The translations under genes were made by a program, and so were the position numbers. A stretch of 64,000 bases of DNA from Actinomycetota bacterium. Lineage in GTDB: Bacteria > Actinomycetota > Actinomycetes > Actinomycetales > Microbacteriaceae. Below, piece after piece: positions 7,303 to 14,892 of the stretch. Location of the stretch: the NCBI GenBank assembly GCA_020160915.1, contig JAIUPK010000003.1, positions 1 through 64,000 on the forward strand, in the 5' to 3' direction. Every line of letters starts with the position of its first letter. Within the stretch, counting starts at the first letter, position 1. Under the pieces are notes generated by a model. That model did no database searches. It was not told the DNA's origin and was given only the letters and a program-made list of their open reading frames with translations.

Positions 7303-9342
7303 GTGGTAGTCGAGTACGAGGCCGTCCGAGACCAGGGCGTTGACCCTGCCAGTTACGAGCCGAGACTCGGCCGCATTCCCATCCGCGATCTGATGCCCCA
7401 ACAACCGGGCGCCCTGTGGCCGGCGAAGGCCTACCGCGGCGAAGTGGTTCCCTTCCAGGCAACGGTCTTCCGGGAGGGCCACGACCAGCTCGGTGTGCAA
7501 CTCGTGCTCACCGATCCGAACGGCGAGTCACGAACTCACTGGATGCGCCCGATCGCCCCCGGCACGGATCGCTGGCAGGCCGACGCCGTCGTCAGCGTCG
7601 AGGGCACCTGGACCTGGCACGTGCGCGCGTTCTGCGACGACTGGGCCACCTGGCTGCACAACGCCGAGATCAAGATTCCGGCGCGCGCCGACGTCGACCT
7701 CATGGTCACGATGGGTCGCCTTCTGCTGGAGCGCGCCGGCGGCCGCAAGATCATCAAGGATGCCGCGGCCGCCTTCGCAGACCCCGCCCTGTCTGCGACG
7801 CAGAAGCTCGCGATCGCGCTCGACCCGCTGGTGACCCAGGCGATCCGGGCGAGCCCTCTCGCGAGCCTCACCACGACGAGTGACGTGATCGAACTGCGCG
7901 TGGAACGCGAGCGCGCGGGAGTGGGCAGCTGGTACGAGTTCTTCCCGCGCAGCGAGGGTGCCAAGCGCGCCAAGGACGGCACGTGGACCTCCGGAACCTT
8001 CCGCACTGCCGCCAAGCGCCTGCAGGCCGTCGCCGACATGGGTTTCGATGTGCTGTACCTGCCGCCCATCCACCCGATCGGGCACGCGTTCCGCAAGGGG
8101 CCCAACAACACGCTGGTGACGGTGCCCGGGGACCCGGGGTCGCCGTGGGCGATCGGTTCGGCCGACGGCGGACATGATGCCGTGCATCCCGATCTCGGCA
8201 CCATCAAGGACTTCAGCTTCTTCGTCGCTCAGGCCACCAAGCTGGGCATCGAGGTCGCCCTCGACTTCGCCCTGCAGTGCTCGCCCGACCACCCGTGGGT
8301 GACGGAGCATCCCGAGTGGTTCACGACGCTTCCCGACGGTTCGATCGCCTATGCCGAGAACCCTCCGAAGAAGTACCAGGACATCTACCCCATCAACTTC
8401 GACAACGACCCCCTCGGTATCCGCGCCGAGGTGCTGCGTCTGCTGCGCTTCTGGATCGGGCTCGGCGTGAAGATCTTCCGCGTCGACAACCCCCACACCA
8501 AGCCGCTGCAGTTCTGGGAGATCGTGCTGCACGAAATCAACACCGAGTTTCCCGAGGTGGTCTTCCTCGCGGAGGCCTTCACCCGCCCCGCGATGCTGCG
8601 CTCGCTCGCGCAGGTCGGCTACCAGCAGTCGTACAGCTATTTCACCTGGCGCAACACCAAGGATGAGTTGGCCGAGTTCTTCGAGTCCATCTCGCACGAG
8701 ACGGCTGCGTACCTGCGTCCCAACCTGTTCGTGAACACGCCCGACATCCTCACCGAGTTCCTGCAGTTCGGCGGTCGCCCGGCCTACAAGATCCGCGCCG
8801 CCCTCGCGGCAACGGCGGGGTCGAGCTGGGGTGTGTACGCGGGCTTCGAACTGTTCGAGCACATCGCCCGTCCCGGTTCCGAGGAGAACATCGACAACGA
8901 GAAGTACGAGTACAAGCAGCGCGACTGGGCCGGCGCGGAGAAGGCGGGCAATTCGCTCGCCCCGTACCTGACGCGACTTAACCTGATCAGGGCCGCCCAC
9001 CCGGCGCTTCGTCAGTTGCGCAACCTCGACGTGCACTGGAGCGACGACGAGTCGATGCTCGTCTACACGAAGTACCTCGCCGCCGAGCACAATCCCGATG
9101 GCACCGACGACGCCCTCATCATGGTCGTCAACGTCGACCCGCACTCCGTTCGGGAGACCACGGTGCACCTCGATCTCACGCGCATCGGCCTCGAGCCGGA
9201 CGCGACCTTCACCGTGCGCGACCTGATCACCGGTGGCGAGTTCGAGTGGGGTCGCGACAACTACGTGCGCCTCGACGCCTTCGGCGAGCCCGCCCACATC
9301 CTGCACGTGCAGACACCAGCAGCACCGACGAAGGGGCGCTGA
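7303..9342 (+). CDS. glgE: Alpha-1,4-glucan:maltose-1-phosphate maltosyltransferase GlgE
   Basis: Transfers maltosyl units from alpha-maltose-1-phosphate to growing alpha-1,4-glucan (GH13_3). The 679-residue protein has an N-terminal beta domain with an inserted helical segment, the barrel, and a C-terminal beta domain. Catalytic residues are visible: nucleophile Asp395 in RVDNPHTKP, acid/base Glu424 in LAEAFTRP, and Asp481 in NTPDILTEF. These are offset by one from the Streptomyces coelicolor GlgE numbering I remember (394/423/480), which supports the GTG start at 7303, preceded by AAAAGGGG. An upstream in-frame extension to 6997 would overlap glgP and is not credible. glgB follows after 5 bp. 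The usual partners that make maltose-1-phosphate (TreS-Pep2 or GlgM) are not in the window. Confidence 0.95.
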   Translation: MVVEYEAVRDQGVDPASYEPRLGRIPIRDLMPQQPGALWPAKAYRGEVVPFQATVFREGHDQLGVQLVLTDPNGESRTHWMRPIAPGTDRWQADAVVSVEGTWTWHVRAFCDDWATWLHNAEIKIPARADVDLMVTMGRLLLERAGGRKIIKDAAAAFADPALSATQKLAIALDPLVTQAIRASPLASLTTTSDVIELRVERERAGVGSWYEFFPRSEGAKRAKDGTWTSGTFRTAAKRLQAVADMGFDVLYLPPIHPIGHAFRKGPNNTLVTVPGDPGSPWAIGSADGGHDAVHPDLGTIKDFSFFVAQATKLGIEVALDFALQCSPDHPWVTEHPEWFTTLPDGSIAYAENPPKKYQDIYPINFDNDPLGIRAEVLRLLRFWIGLGVKIFRVDNPHTKPLQFWEIVLHEINTEFPEVVFLAEAFTRPAMLRSLAQVGYQQSYSYFTWRNTKDELAEFFESISHETAAYLRPNLFVNTPDILTEFLQFGGRPAYKIRAALAATAGSSWGVYAGFELFEHIARPGSEENIDNEKYEYKQRDWAGAEKAGNSLAPYLTRLNLIRAAHPALRQLRNLDVHWSDDESMLVYTKYLAAEHNPDGTDDALIMVVNVDPHSVRETTVHLDLTRIGLEPDATFTVRDLITGGEFEWGRDNYVRLDAFGEPAHILHVQTPAAPTKGR

Positions 9343-9347
9343 CGCCG

Positions 9348-11567
9348 ATGGTCGCCAAGAAGAAGCCGGTCGCGGATGCCACGGCACCGCCCGCACGGCC
9401 CGACCTGACCCCGCTGCCCGACCTGCACCCCGACCACATCGCCGCCCTCGTCGGCGGTTCGCACCCGCAGCCGCACGCGACCCTCGGCCAGCATCGCGTG
9501 GACGGCGGATGGGTCATCCGGGTCGTGCGTCCCCTGGCGTTGGCGGTCACCGCCATCCGAGCCGACCGATCTCGGGTGCCTCTCGCACACGTCGCTCAGG
9601 GACTGTGGCAGGGCTTCGCGCCCGACCCCGGTCAGGCGTACGTGATCGAGACCGAGTACGACAACGCCCCCAGCTGGACGTCGGATGACCCGTACCGCTT
9701 CGTGCCGTCCGTGGGCGAGGTCGACCTCTACCTGTGGGGCGAGGGCCGTCACGAGCAGATCTGGCAGGTGCTCGGATCGCACTTCCGCCCGCACGAGGAT
9801 GTAGCGGGCACGAGTTTCTCGGTGTGGGCCCCACACGCCCGCGCGGTGCGGGTCGTCGGCGACTTCAACGGCTGGAACGGGGTCGGCCACGCGATGCGCC
9901 GCCTCGACGACAACGGGGTCTGGGAGATCTTCCTGCCCGCGCTCGAGCCCGGCAGCGCCTACAAGTTCGAACTGCTGACCCAGGCCGGCGAGTGGGTCAC
10001 CCGGGCCGACCCGATGGCGCGCTACACCGAGGTGCCTCCGGCGACGGCATCCAAGGTGGGGCAGTCCCTGTTCGCCTGGAGCGACGGCGACTGGATGACG
10101 CGGCGCGCCAACACCGACCCGCACAACTCGCCCATGAGCGTCTACGAGCTGCACGTGGGCTCGTGGCGTCCCGGCCTCGACTACCGGTCTCTCGCCGACG
10201 AGCTCATCGACTACGTGCGTCAGCTGGGATTCACGCACGTCGAGTTCATGCCGCTCGCCGAGCATCCGTACGGTCCGTCGTGGGGCTACCAGGTCACCGG
10301 TTATTACGCGCCGACCAGCCGGTTCGGCCACGGCGACGACCTCAAGTACCTCATCGACCGGCTGCACGGCGCCGGTATCGGCGTGATCATGGACTGGGTG
10401 CCGGGGCACTTCCCCAAAGACGAGTGGGCGCTCGGCAAGTTCGACGGTCAGGCGCTCTACGAGCACAGCGACCCGCGCCGTGGCGAGCAGATGGACTGGG
10501 GCACGCTCATCTTCGACTTCGGCCAGTCGCAGGTGCGCAACTTCCTGGTCGCCAACGCGCTGTACTGGCTCGAGGAGTTCCACATCGACGGTCTGCGGGT
10601 CGACGCCGTGGCGAGCATGCTTTACCTCGACTACTCGCGCAAAGACGGCGAGTGGCTGCCCAATGTCAACGGCGGCCGCGAGAACCTCGAGGCGATCAGC
10701 TTCCTGCAGGAGGTCAACGCGACCGCGTACAAGCGCAATCCCGGCATCGTGATGATCGCCGAGGAGTCGACGAGCTGGCCGGGCGTGACCAAGCCGACCG
10801 CGTCATCCGGTCTCGGTTTCGGTCTGAAATGGAACATGGGGTGGATGCACGACTCCCTGCAGTACATGCAGGAGGACCCGATGTACCGCTCGTATCACCA
10901 CAACGACATCACGTTCTCGTTCTTCTACGCGTTCAGCGAGAACTTCCTGCTGCCGATCAGCCACGACGAGGTCGTGCACGGCAAGGGGTCGCTGCTGCAC
11001 AAGATGCCGGGCGACCAGTGGCAGAAGCTCGCCAACGTGCGCGCCTACCTCTCGTTCATGTGGGCACACCCCGGCAAGCAGCTGCTCTTCATGGGAAGCG
11101 AGTTCGGCCAGCCGAGCGAGTGGAGCGAGGAGCGCGGTCTCGACTGGTGGATTCTCGACCAGCCGCTGCATCTCGGACTGCAGAAACTGGTCAGCGAGCT
11201 GAACCGCGTCTACTCGGGCACCGCAGCCCTCTGGGAGCAGGACAACTCCCCCGCCGGGTTCGAGTGGATCGACGGCGGGAACTCGGCGCAGAACGTGGTC
11301 GCCTTCGTACGCTGGTCGACGTCGGGTGCGCCGCTGGTGGGCGTGTTCAACTTCTCGGGTAACCCTGTCGGGCCCTACCGACTCGGGATGCCCTTCGGCG
11401 GCGTCTGGAACGAGATCATCAACACCGACGCCGTCGAGTTCGGCGGGTCGGGTGTCGGCAACTTCGGTGCGGTGACGGCACTGGATGAGCCGTGGGGCGG
11501 GCGACCCGCATCGGTCGAGTTGACGCTTCCCCCGTTGGCCGGGCTGTGGCTGGCGCCGCAGGGCTAG
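9348..11567 (+). CDS. glgB: 1,4-alpha-glucan branching enzyme
   Basis: Forms alpha-1,6 branches in the glucan extended by GlgE. The 739 residues carry an N-terminal extra beta module (DLHPDHIAALVGGSHPQPHA), a CBM48 module (FSVWAPHARAVRVVGDFNGW) and the GH13 barrel. Catalytic residues: Asp419 in GLRVDAVASM, Glu472 in IAEESTSWPG, and Asp540 in SHDEVVHGKG. ATG 9348 is chosen because it lies 5 bp after the glgE stop with AAGGGGCG upstream; a longer in-frame start at 9246 lies inside glgE. glgE-glgB pairing is typical of actinobacteria. The last bases of the gene overlap the convergent stop of the gene at 11564 through a shared CTAG. Confidence 0.96.
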   Translation: MVAKKKPVADATAPPARPDLTPLPDLHPDHIAALVGGSHPQPHATLGQHRVDGGWVIRVVRPLALAVTAIRADRSRVPLAHVAQGLWQGFAPDPGQAYVIETEYDNAPSWTSDDPYRFVPSVGEVDLYLWGEGRHEQIWQVLGSHFRPHEDVAGTSFSVWAPHARAVRVVGDFNGWNGVGHAMRRLDDNGVWEIFLPALEPGSAYKFELLTQAGEWVTRADPMARYTEVPPATASKVGQSLFAWSDGDWMTRRANTDPHNSPMSVYELHVGSWRPGLDYRSLADELIDYVRQLGFTHVEFMPLAEHPYGPSWGYQVTGYYAPTSRFGHGDDLKYLIDRLHGAGIGVIMDWVPGHFPKDEWALGKFDGQALYEHSDPRRGEQMDWGTLIFDFGQSQVRNFLVANALYWLEEFHIDGLRVDAVASMLYLDYSRKDGEWLPNVNGGRENLEAISFLQEVNATAYKRNPGIVMIAEESTSWPGVTKPTASSGLGFGLKWNMGWMHDSLQYMQEDPMYRSYHHNDITFSFFYAFSENFLLPISHDEVVHGKGSLLHKMPGDQWQKLANVRAYLSFMWAHPGKQLLFMGSEFGQPSEWSEERGLDWWILDQPLHLGLQKLVSELNRVYSGTAALWEQDNSPAGFEWIDGGNSAQNVVAFVRWSTSGAPLVGVFNFSGNPVGPYRLGMPFGGVWNEIINTDAVEFGGSGVGNFGAVTALDEPWGGRPASVELTLPPLAGLWLAPQG

Positions 11568-11983
11568 CGCTCCTTCTCGTCTTCCTCGAGCCGCTTGGCG
11601 AGCAGGGTGCCCGGCTTGACCGTGAGCATGGAACGGAACAGCGAGCGACGAATCGTTCCCGTGGGCCGCACGTCGCTGGCGCGCAGCACCTCAAGCGTGC
11701 GCGGGTCGCGCAGCTCGTAGCCCGCGAAATCGAACATCGTCGAGTAGCCCGACGCCTTCTCCAGCTTCGCGACGCCGACCGCCCGGAAGCCGATCACCGT
11801 CGACACGATAGCGGGACCGACCACGAGGATCCCAAGGATGATCGCCGAGGCCGGACCCGCCAGCCCGAAGGCCACGGGCGGCACCAGTCCGATGATGAGG
11901 CCGATCACGATGCCGAGGCCCGCCACCCGGCTCCAGACGTCGAGCTGTCCGGCGGTCGGGCGGTGCAACTGCTGTTCGGTCAT
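11564..11983 (-). CDS. Small membrane protein, function unknown
   Basis: 139 residues starting with ATG at 11983. There is a short polar N-terminus (TEQQLHRPTAGQLDVWSRV), then two closely spaced hydrophobic segments (about residues 20-40 and 45-68) separated by a Gly/Pro turn, and a charged cytoplasmic C-terminal tail ending LEEDEKER. No domain is recognised. It is 25 bp downstream of the thioredoxin-like gene and probably in the same minus-strand operon. A longer frame to 12256 would be antisense-like sequence inside its upstream neighbour and is rejected. It converges with glgB with overlapping stop codons. Confidence 0.65.
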   Translation of the reverse strand: MTEQQLHRPTAGQLDVWSRVAGLGIVIGLIIGLVPPVAFGLAGPASAIILGILVVGPAIVSTVIGFRAVGVAKLEKASGYSTMFDFAGYELRDPRTLEVLRASDVRPTGTIRRSLFRSMLTVKPGTLLAKRLEEDEKER

Positions 11984-12008
11984 CGTTGACTCCTCGTGGT
12001 CGCTGCGA

Positions 12009-12920
12009 TCAGTACAGCAGGCCGGTGAGGCGACGGCGCGCCACAATGACCCGAGGATCGTCGGCACCGGCGATCTCGAAGAACTCGAGCAGACGGGTGC
12101 GCACGGCATTCTTGCCCGCCGCGTCCAGTATGGGGAACAGGTCGAGCAGGCGCGCGAAGGCGTCGTCGAGGTGTCCGCCGCTGACGTCGAGGTCGGCCAC
12201 GGCGAGTTGAGCGTCGACATCGGTGGGATTCGCCGCTGCGGCTGAGCGCACGGCATCCGCAGTCACCGGCTCGAGGCGCGCCAGCAGGGAGACCTGCGCA
12301 AGCCCCGCGACGGCGAGCTGGTCACGGGGGTTCTGCGCGATCGCCGTCTCGTAGGCCTTGATCGCTGCCGCGAAGTCGCCCGACGTGATGGCGTCGTACG
12401 CCTCCTGGTGCAGGGGCGGCAACGGCTCCTCCACCGGTTCGGCGGGGTCGGCCTCGACGTCGCCGTCAGTCGGGATGGTGCCCGTGACGCCGTTCTGCGC
12501 GGCAAGCGCGAGCACCTGGTCGAGCACAGTGCGCAACTCCGCCTCGGGCATCATGCCGCTGAACAACTGCAGCGGACGACCCCCGATGACAGCGGCAACG
12601 GTCGGCACCTCCTGCACCTGGAACGCCTGCACCAACTGGGGGTTGCTCGTGCCATCGACTGTCGCGAGTGCGAGCCGACCGCCGTACTGGCGAACCACGG
12701 GACCGAGAGTGGGTTGGATGCCCGCCCCGAAGAACTCCACGATGACGGGCACCGACGCCGACAGGTCGAGAACTGCTGTGAACGTCGCATCCGTGACCTG
12801 CTGAACAACTCCGCCAGCTGACGTCGGCGCTCCCCCTGCCGGCGGTGCCGGCGGTCGTACGAGCGAACTGAGGTCGACAGCACCACGAAGGTTCGCACCA
12901 TTCAGGGGTGCGTTGCTCAT
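12009..12920 (-). CDS. Thioredoxin-like protein with TPR region (YbbN/CnoX type), no CXXC
   Basis: 303 residues. A Pro/Ala-rich N-terminus of about 50 residues precedes a thioredoxin fold (VIVEFFGAGIQPTLGPVVRQYG, then QVQEVPTVAAVIGGRPLQLFSG with the cis-proline motif VPT). The active site position reads GAGIQPTL, so both cysteines of CXXC are absent and it cannot act as a disulfide reductase. The C-terminal half (YDAITSGDFAAAIKAYETAI and following) has TPR-like helices. YbbN/CnoX proteins act as chaperone-like holdases that cooperate with GroEL or DnaK; that role is inferred. Its ATG overlaps the upstream gene's stop as TAATG, implying coupled translation. Confidence 0.85.
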   Translation of the reverse strand: MSNAPLNGANLRGAVDLSSLVRPPAPPAGGAPTSAGGVVQQVTDATFTAVLDLSASVPVIVEFFGAGIQPTLGPVVRQYGGRLALATVDGTSNPQLVQAFQVQEVPTVAAVIGGRPLQLFSGMMPEAELRTVLDQVLALAAQNGVTGTIPTDGDVEADPAEPVEEPLPPLHQEAYDAITSGDFAAAIKAYETAIAQNPRDQLAVAGLAQVSLLARLEPVTADAVRSAAAANPTDVDAQLAVADLDVSGGHLDDAFARLLDLFPILDAAGKNAVRTRLLEFFEIAGADDPRVIVARRRLTGLLY

Positions 12921-14650
12921 TAAATCTCCCCGGCCTTGACGAGCCCGACGCTGTAGCCGAGCAGAACAATCTTGGCATCGCTTCCGGCCGCGGGCACGTA
13001 GAACAGCAGCTGATCGCCGTAGGTCGCCCGGATGCCCTTCGTGCTGATCGCGAGACCGGAGAGCGCCTTCACTTGACCCGTCGGATTGACCGCGGCACCG
13101 GCCTCGACCGGCTGCACTGTCGTGATCTCGTTGAGGTTGACCGCAACGATCGCTCCCGCGTCATTGGTTGCCAGCGCGATCGGATCTGCTGCCCCCAGCT
13201 CGTGCGAGAACGCGACGCTGGCGGTCGCCGGCAGCGACGAGCGAATCTGCTGCTTGGCCGCGAGACCGACGGCGGCGCGCAGGCTGTCGCCCTCGGTATC
13301 GAAGTCGAGGTAGGCGTCGCTGTCGACGTCCTTCTCCAGGATGTCGGCATAGGCCTCGGCCGTGTCATCCGGGGTGGACTTCAACAGACCGCTGTCTGGC
13401 GCCAGGCGAGCAGCCCCGACGCTTGCGGGCGCAACCTCTGGCAGCACGGCTGACGGCTCCAGGGTGATGGCGTAGCTGACCTTGTAGTCTGAGCGTGGGT
13501 CCTGCTGAACGAGGAACAGGGCGACCGGCGGAATCGTGTCGTCCTTGTCGTCCTGGATGACAGCGAATACCGTTCGCGGCCAGGTGTCGGTCTGCTGCGG
13601 CAGGGTGAGCTTCACCGGCCCCTCGGGGATGGCGGGCAACGCGCCGATCGACGGGTCGGCACCACGAATCGTGTAGTTGGCGAGGCGAAGCTCGAGAGCC
13701 GCGCCATCGAAGCGGGTGGCGAGCAACTCGCCGTTGCGGTCAGCATCGGCCTTCTTGGCGACGGAACTGATGCGCGCGACGATCTTCTCGATCTGGCGCA
13801 CGGTGGCTGCCGGCGGGCTGAGCTGGGAGTCCACGGGGGCCTCCGACGCCGACGCCGAGGGTGCAGTCGCCTTCTGGTCACTCGGCCAGAACTCGGGCGA
13901 GCATCCGCTCAGAGCCAGGGCACCGACGAGAACGATGGGCACGGCGATCATGCCCCGGCGACGCCCGCTCGCGGGTTTGTCGACTGCCGCCTTCTTCGTG
14001 GGCTTGTAGATCGGCTGGCGGGGCACCTTGGGCATCTTGCGACGCGGCCCGCGCGACGAGCGCATGTGATTGATCGCCCAGAGCAGGAAGCCGAGCCCGA
14101 GAAGCAGCACGATCGCGCCGCCGACGATCAGCGGTCCCGCCCACGGCGTCGAGTTGTCGAGCGGCCACGAGAGGGCGATGTCCACCGGAGCGGGCTCGGT
14201 GCCGTCGGAGGCGATGATGATCGACACGTTAGACGGAACCTTGACCGTCATGGAGAGGTCGTTGTCCTTCACGAAGTCGTCGAGCCACAGGTCGGAGCCA
14301 TTCGGGTTCGGCACCTCGGTCTCGGTTCCTCGGGTCAGCGTGGACGTCAGTTCACCGGTCTCCTTGTCGAGGCTGACGGTGGTGTAGCTGGCGTCACCTA
14401 TCCACGCGAGCACATCGGTGGTGCGACCGTAGGCGGCGAACACCGTACCGGGCCCCTGCACCGAGAGCGTCTGGCTGCCCTCGAACGCGTTGAGGGTGTC
14501 ACCGTCGATGACTGTCACCGGAGACTCGGTCGTGACGACAGTGCTGAGGGCGACCTTGTCGGGCTCGGCGAAGATCGTGCGCTGGGCGATGCCGGCGACG
14601 ATCATGACCGCGGCCACGACAAAACTGACTATTGCGAGAACAAACCGCAC
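12920..14650 (-). CDS. Membrane protein with internal lipobox-like segment, function unknown
   Basis: 576 residues. There is an N-terminal transmembrane helix (about 4-24), an extracellular beta-rich domain (about 30-165), a second helix (about 172-194), a basic cytoplasmic stretch (SSRGPRRKMPKVPRQPIYKP), then a third hydrophobic segment ending in ALALSGCSPEF, which looks like a lipoprotein lipobox, and a large secreted C-terminal domain of about 310 residues. It therefore reads like a membrane protein fused to a lipoprotein. Some actinobacterial homologues are, as far as I recall, labelled glycosyl transferase, but I see no glycosyltransferase motif. It is first in the operon with the YbbN-like gene (1-nt overlap) and divergent from the Scy-like gene. 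Confidence 0.75.
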   Translation of the reverse strand: MRFVLAIVSFVVAAVMIVAGIAQRTIFAEPDKVALSTVVTTESPVTVIDGDTLNAFEGSQTLSVQGPGTVFAAYGRTTDVLAWIGDASYTTVSLDKETGELTSTLTRGTETEVPNPNGSDLWLDDFVKDNDLSMTVKVPSNVSIIIASDGTEPAPVDIALSWPLDNSTPWAGPLIVGGAIVLLLGLGFLLWAINHMRSSRGPRRKMPKVPRQPIYKPTKKAAVDKPASGRRRGMIAVPIVLVGALALSGCSPEFWPSDQKATAPSASASEAPVDSQLSPPAATVRQIEKIVARISSVAKKADADRNGELLATRFDGAALELRLANYTIRGADPSIGALPAIPEGPVKLTLPQQTDTWPRTVFAVIQDDKDDTIPPVALFLVQQDPRSDYKVSYAITLEPSAVLPEVAPASVGAARLAPDSGLLKSTPDDTAEAYADILEKDVDSDAYLDFDTEGDSLRAAVGLAAKQQIRSSLPATASVAFSHELGAADPIALATNDAGAIVAVNLNEITTVQPVEAGAAVNPTGQVKALSGLAISTKGIRATYGDQLLFYVPAAGSDAKIVLLGYSVGLVKAGEI

Positions 14651-14824
14651 GAACTACTCCTTTCGTGCTGCCCGGCCGGCTCGTTACGAGCTGGCACCCT
14701 CCGCCGCTGGGTAGTCGGTCGCTCGCACTAGGGACGAGAGGAGGGGATCCCCTTCACTAGCGGGGAATGGCAACAACAAAGACGTTCAAGAATAGCCGAC
14801 GGGCCTGCGTCGGGCCTAACCACG

Positions 14825-14846
14825 GCACTGGGAATGCACTGGGAAT
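14825..14846. repeat. Tandem 11-bp direct repeat in the promoter region of the coiled-coil gene
   Basis: Two perfect copies of GCACTGGGAAT lie back to back in the 242-bp divergent interval 14651-14892. A TAAACT hexamer (14855-14860) follows and could be a -10 element for the plus-strand gene at 14893, which also has an AAGGAG ribosome binding site at 14882-14887. An 11-bp period is one helical turn, so the repeats could be an activator site, but no binder is known. A GGGGATCCCC palindrome is also present near 14743-14752. Otherwise the interval holds nothing I recognise. Confidence 0.45.
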
Positions 14847-14892
14847 GACCACGCTAAACTTCTGACAGTCCCCCACCGCGCAAGGAGAAATC

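Noticed and set aside
7528-9396. Long open frame antisense to glgE
   Set aside because: Low-complexity translation, no homology recognised; glgE on the other strand has its complete catalytic set.
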